DNA from: Hymenobacter piscis
GTDB lineage: Bacteria; Bacteroidota; Bacteroidia; Cytophagales; Hymenobacteraceae
DNA: 64,000 nucleotides
Assembly (NCBI RefSeq): GCF_018760735.1
Contig: NZ_JAHHZN010000007.1
Span: forward strand, 124,001-188,000
Direction of reading: 5' to 3'
Both the position numbers and the translations under genes were made by a program. Below, one piece after another: positions 61,446 through 64,000 of this stretch. Numbering within the stretch: position 1 is the first letter of the stretch; each line of letters starts with the position of its first letter. Under the pieces are notes generated by a model, which saw nothing but the letters and a program-made list of their open reading frames with translations, made no database searches and was not told the DNA's origin.

Positions 61446-62915
61446 ATGCTGACTGTCCTTCTTCTACTCTGGCCCGTGGCGGCCGCCCTGCTGCTGCACT
61501 TCTTCAAAGGCCGTGCGGCCCGGGTTCCGGCGCTGGGCGCGGCCCTGGTTGAATTTGCGCTGGCGGCCTACGCGGCCTTCACTTTCAACACCAACAACAG
61601 CGGCCAATTCAGCTTCGACCTGAACTGGATTCCCTCGGCCGGCATTCAGTTCGCGGTGGGCATGGACGGGCTGAGCCTGCTGCTGGTACTGCTGACGGCC
61701 GTGCTGGTGCCCGTGATTCTGCTGAGCGCCTTCCGCCGCAACTTCGAGAACGAGTCGGTGTTCTACGCGCTGGTGCTGTTCATGCAAACCGGTCTGGTGG
61801 GCGTGTTCACGGCTCAGGATGCCTTTCTGTTCTACTTCATGTGGGAAGTGGCCCTGATTCCGATTTACTTCCTGGCTGGCGTGTGGGGCGGCGTAAACCG
61901 GGCCCGCGTTACGTTCAAGTTCTTCCTGTACACCATCATCGGCTCGCTGTTCATGCTGGCCGGCTTCGTGTACCTCTACTTCCAGACCGGCCCCGCCGCC
62001 GATGGCCTCTCGGCCCATAACTCGGCCCTGGCCTCGTTCTACGCCCTCAACCTGCCGGTGGAAACCCAGATCTGGGTATTCTGGCTGATTTTCGCGGCCT
62101 TCGCTGTGAAGATGCCCATCTTCCCCTTCCACACCTGGCAGCCCGACACCTACACCGAGGCCCCGGCCCCGGCCACCATGCTGCTCTCGGGCATCATGCT
62201 GAAAATGGGCATTTACGGCTGCATGCGCTGGCTGCTGCCAGTGGTGCCCGCTGGCACGGATTACTGGCAGAACCTGGTACTGATTCTGGCCATTATCGGC
62301 ATCATCTACGGCGCCATCATTGCCATCCGGCAGCAGGATGTGAAGCGCCTGATTGCCTATTCTTCCCTCTCCCACGTGGGCCTGATGATTGCCGGCGTGT
62401 TCTCGCTCACCCAGATGGGTTTGCAGGGCGCCGCCATTCAGATGCTGGCCCACGGCGTGAACGTGGTGGGCATGTTCTTCATTGCCGACGCCATTGAGCG
62501 CCGCACCGGCACCCGCCACATCGCCGACCTGGGCGGCCTCACCCGCAAAGCCCCCGTCCTGACGGTGTGCTTCCTGGTGCTGCTGCTGGGCACGGTGGCC
62601 CTGCCGCTCACCAACGGCTTCGTGGGCGAGTTCCTGCTGCTGGCTGGCGTATACCAGTTCAACCACTGGATGGGCGCGGTAGCCGGCGTCACCATCATCC
62701 TGGGCGCGGTGTATTTACTGCGCATGTTTCAGCGCGTGATGCTCGGCCCCGATTCCTCGTTCACCGAAACCTTCACCGACCTCACCGGCTCGGAACTGGC
62801 CCTGCTGGTGCCGCTCATCGTGCTGGTGTTCTGGATTGGCCTGTTCCCCAACACGTTCCTGCACCTGTCGGAAGGCAGCGTGATGAACATTCTGAACGAG
62901 GTAGTAAAACGGTAA
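61446..62915 (+). CDS. nuoM: NADH-quinone oxidoreductase subunit M
   Basis: Antiporter-like proton-pumping subunit of complex I, 489 residues, about 14 helices. Key residues: Glu in YFMWEVALIPIYFLAG, Lys in FAVKMPIFPFHTWQPDTYTE, the PAPATMLLSGIMLKMGIYGC helix, and Lys in RQQDVKRLIAYSSLSHVGLM. The length and motif order are normal. The start is ATG 61446 (MLTVLLLLWPVAAALLL). Confidence 0.96.
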   Translation: MLTVLLLLWPVAAALLLHFFKGRAARVPALGAALVEFALAAYAAFTFNTNNSGQFSFDLNWIPSAGIQFAVGMDGLSLLLVLLTAVLVPVILLSAFRRNFENESVFYALVLFMQTGLVGVFTAQDAFLFYFMWEVALIPIYFLAGVWGGVNRARVTFKFFLYTIIGSLFMLAGFVYLYFQTGPAADGLSAHNSALASFYALNLPVETQIWVFWLIFAAFAVKMPIFPFHTWQPDTYTEAPAPATMLLSGIMLKMGIYGCMRWLLPVVPAGTDYWQNLVLILAIIGIIYGAIIAIRQQDVKRLIAYSSLSHVGLMIAGVFSLTQMGLQGAAIQMLAHGVNVVGMFFIADAIERRTGTRHIADLGGLTRKAPVLTVCFLVLLLGTVALPLTNGFVGEFLLLAGVYQFNHWMGAVAGVTIILGAVYLLRMFQRVMLGPDSSFTETFTDLTGSELALLVPLIVLVFWIGLFPNTFLHLSEGSVMNILNEVVKR

Positions 62916-62926
62916 TCCCACCCGCG

Positions 62927-63029
62927 TCCCAGGGCGGAAGCCCTGGGCTACGCAGCGGTTCTGCTTCTACTTCTGGCTATTCGGGCCGCATTTGTACACG
63001 CTCCATAGCCCAGGGCTTCCGCCCTGGGA
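62927..63029. repeat. Paired hairpins with GGAA/TTCC loops (nuoM/nuoN gap)
   Basis: Left arm 62927-62950 and right arm 63006-63029 are exact complements of 24 bases. Each arm is itself a hairpin: CCCAGGGC-GGAA-GCCCTGGG on the left, the mirror with TTCC on the right. As RNA the left one would be an 8-pair stem with a GNRA-type tetraloop. It fills the gap and ends 15 bases before the nuoN ATG. Confidence 0.92.
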
Positions 63030-63044
63030 ACTCCAGCCGACCAT

Positions 63045-64000
63045 ATGAATTCCATCATTCTACTTTCCGTTCTGGGCCTGGGTAACCTCTTCCTGGGGTT
63101 CCGTCGCTCCAACCGGCTGCTGCTGCCCGTGATGATGCTCATCCTGGGCCTGGTGCTGACGGTGAACTTCCTCGATTGGGGCACGTCTGAGTCGTTCTTC
63201 CACGGCATGCTCACCATCGACAACTTCTCGGTGGCCTTCACCGGCATCGTGCTGCTCACGGCATTGGTGCTGATTCCCTTCTCCCAGAAATACGTGCTCG
63301 ACGGCGAAAGCAACCTGGCCGAGTACTACTCGCTGCTGCTGTTCTCGCTGGTGGGGGCTATCATGCTGGTGAGCTACAACCACTTGCTGATGCTGTTTCT
63401 GGGCATCGAAATCCTGAGCGTGGCCATGTACGTGCTGGCCGGCTCCGATAAGCGCAACCTGCGCTCCAACGAGGCCGCCCTCAAGTACTTCCTCATGGGC
63501 GCCTTCTTCACCGGCATCCTGCTCTTTGGCATGGCGCTGCTGTACGGCGCTACCGGCACGTTCGTGCTCAGCGAAATCAGCTTCGCGGTGCAGAACCCGG
63601 CTCCCGGCTTCGAGTCGCTGAAGCCGATGCTTTACATTGGCATGCTGCTGATGCTGATTGGTATCGGCTTTAAAGTATCGGCCGCGCCGTTCCACTTCTG
63701 GACGCCCGACGTGTACGAGGGTACGCCCACGTTCTTCGCCGCTTTCATGAGCACCATTGTGAAGACGGCCGGTTTCGCCGCCTTCCTGAAGCTGCTGGTG
63801 CAGGCCTTCCCGGCCGCCAACGCCCAGGGTATCTGGCTGCCCACCCTCACCGCCATGTGCGTGCTCACGCTGCTCATCGGCAACGTAGGCGCCGTGGCCC
63901 AGACCAGCATCAAGCGCATGCTGGCCTACTCCAGCATCTCCCACGCCGGCTACCTGCTGATTGCACTGGTAGCCTACAACGGTCAGCTGGAAGGCGCTTC
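63045..64000 (+). CDS. nuoN: NADH-quinone oxidoreductase subunit N, 3' end cut by window edge
   Basis: First ~318 codons of the third antiporter-like subunit of complex I; the frame is open to the right edge. The start is ATG 63045 (MNSIILLSVLGLGNLF). Key residues seen: Glu in LLMLFLGIEILSVAMYVLAG, Lys in EAALKYFLMGAFF, the segment KVSAAPFHFWTPDVYEGTPT, and Lys in TSIKRMLAYSSISHAGY. It completes the membrane arm K-L-M-N. Confidence 0.95.
   Translation, partial: MNSIILLSVLGLGNLFLGFRRSNRLLLPVMMLILGLVLTVNFLDWGTSESFFHGMLTIDNFSVAFTGIVLLTALVLIPFSQKYVLDGESNLAEYYSLLLFSLVGAIMLVSYNHLLMLFLGIEILSVAMYVLAGSDKRNLRSNEAALKYFLMGAFFTGILLFGMALLYGATGTFVLSEISFAVQNPAPGFESLKPMLYIGMLLMLIGIGFKVSAAPFHFWTPDVYEGTPTFFAAFMSTIVKTAGFAAFLKLLVQAFPAANAQGIWLPTLTAMCVLTLLIGNVGAVAQTSIKRMLAYSSISHAGYLLIALVAYNGQLEGA

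Overview
This 64-kb window comes from a high-G+C member of the Bacteroidota, most likely Hymenobacter or a close relative (Cytophagales). The evidence is the high-G+C coding sequence, starts without Shine-Dalgarno sequences, several TAnnTTTG promoter elements (the Bacteroidota -7 box), a LytTR regulator/histidine kinase pair beside a TonB-dependent receptor, a fused urease gamma-beta subunit, and a NADH dehydrogenase operon with a short NuoG. It reads as chromosome. I see no rRNA, tRNA, CRISPR array or prophage.

Layout. 1-3.2 kb: the 3' part of a REP-associated transposase with a paired REP-like palindrome, an unknown helical protein, a 15-unit 21-bp tandem array, and an MscS channel. 3.3-25.3 kb: mostly metabolic and secreted-protein genes (DUF202, GH16 hydrolase, DinB-like protein, aminotransferase, serine hydrolase, alcohol dehydrogenase, cytochrome b, DUF1990 pair, endonuclease V, GluQ-like protein, two pirins around a nitroreductase, S9 and M1 peptidases, HupE/UreJ-like protein, a broken HEAT-repeat gene, a PH-domain protein, an Eda-type aldolase). 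25.4-32.0 kb: urease cluster ureD, ureG, ureF, ureC, ureAB and a UreH-type transporter, with an A+T-rich unknown gene between ureC and ureAB and no ureE. 32.2-38.8 kb: NDH-2, a small secreted protein, an ArsR-type regulator, a [2Fe-2S] protein, a YjjG-type phosphatase, a P-loop kinase and pruA. 38.9-43.5 kb: LytTR regulator, histidine kinase and TonB-dependent receptor, bracketed by a direct repeat of the last 177 bases of pruA plus its terminator. 43.6-44.8 kb: two Uma2-family nucleases. 44.9-64 kb: nuoA-J, a strong terminator, five unrelated genes (including an ECF-type sigma factor and a SWIM protein), then nuoK, L, M and the start of nuoN, with an A+T-rich unknown gene between nuoL and nuoM.

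How the genes work together. The nuo genes encode complex I without NuoG's large C-terminal domain; ndh supplies a second, non-pumping NADH dehydrogenase. PruA feeds proline and arginine carbon into glutamate. The urease cluster makes and loads a nickel urease. The kinase/LytTR pair is divergent from the TonB-dependent receptor and may control it.

The most striking feature is the intergenic DNA. More than twenty gaps hold long inverted repeats from at least six families. Most lie within about 30 bases of a stop codon, and seven of the gaps between nuo genes carry one. Four families share one grammar (GTCAT-xxx-GAGC ... CGA-xxx-ATC) in which each arm can also fold on itself, and the paired bases change together between families. 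Other gaps hold quasi-periodic words (for example TTGTCAG-, AGTAGTGAG- or CTGAGAACTTAG-like strings) facing their own reverse complements. No single feature type explains this set.
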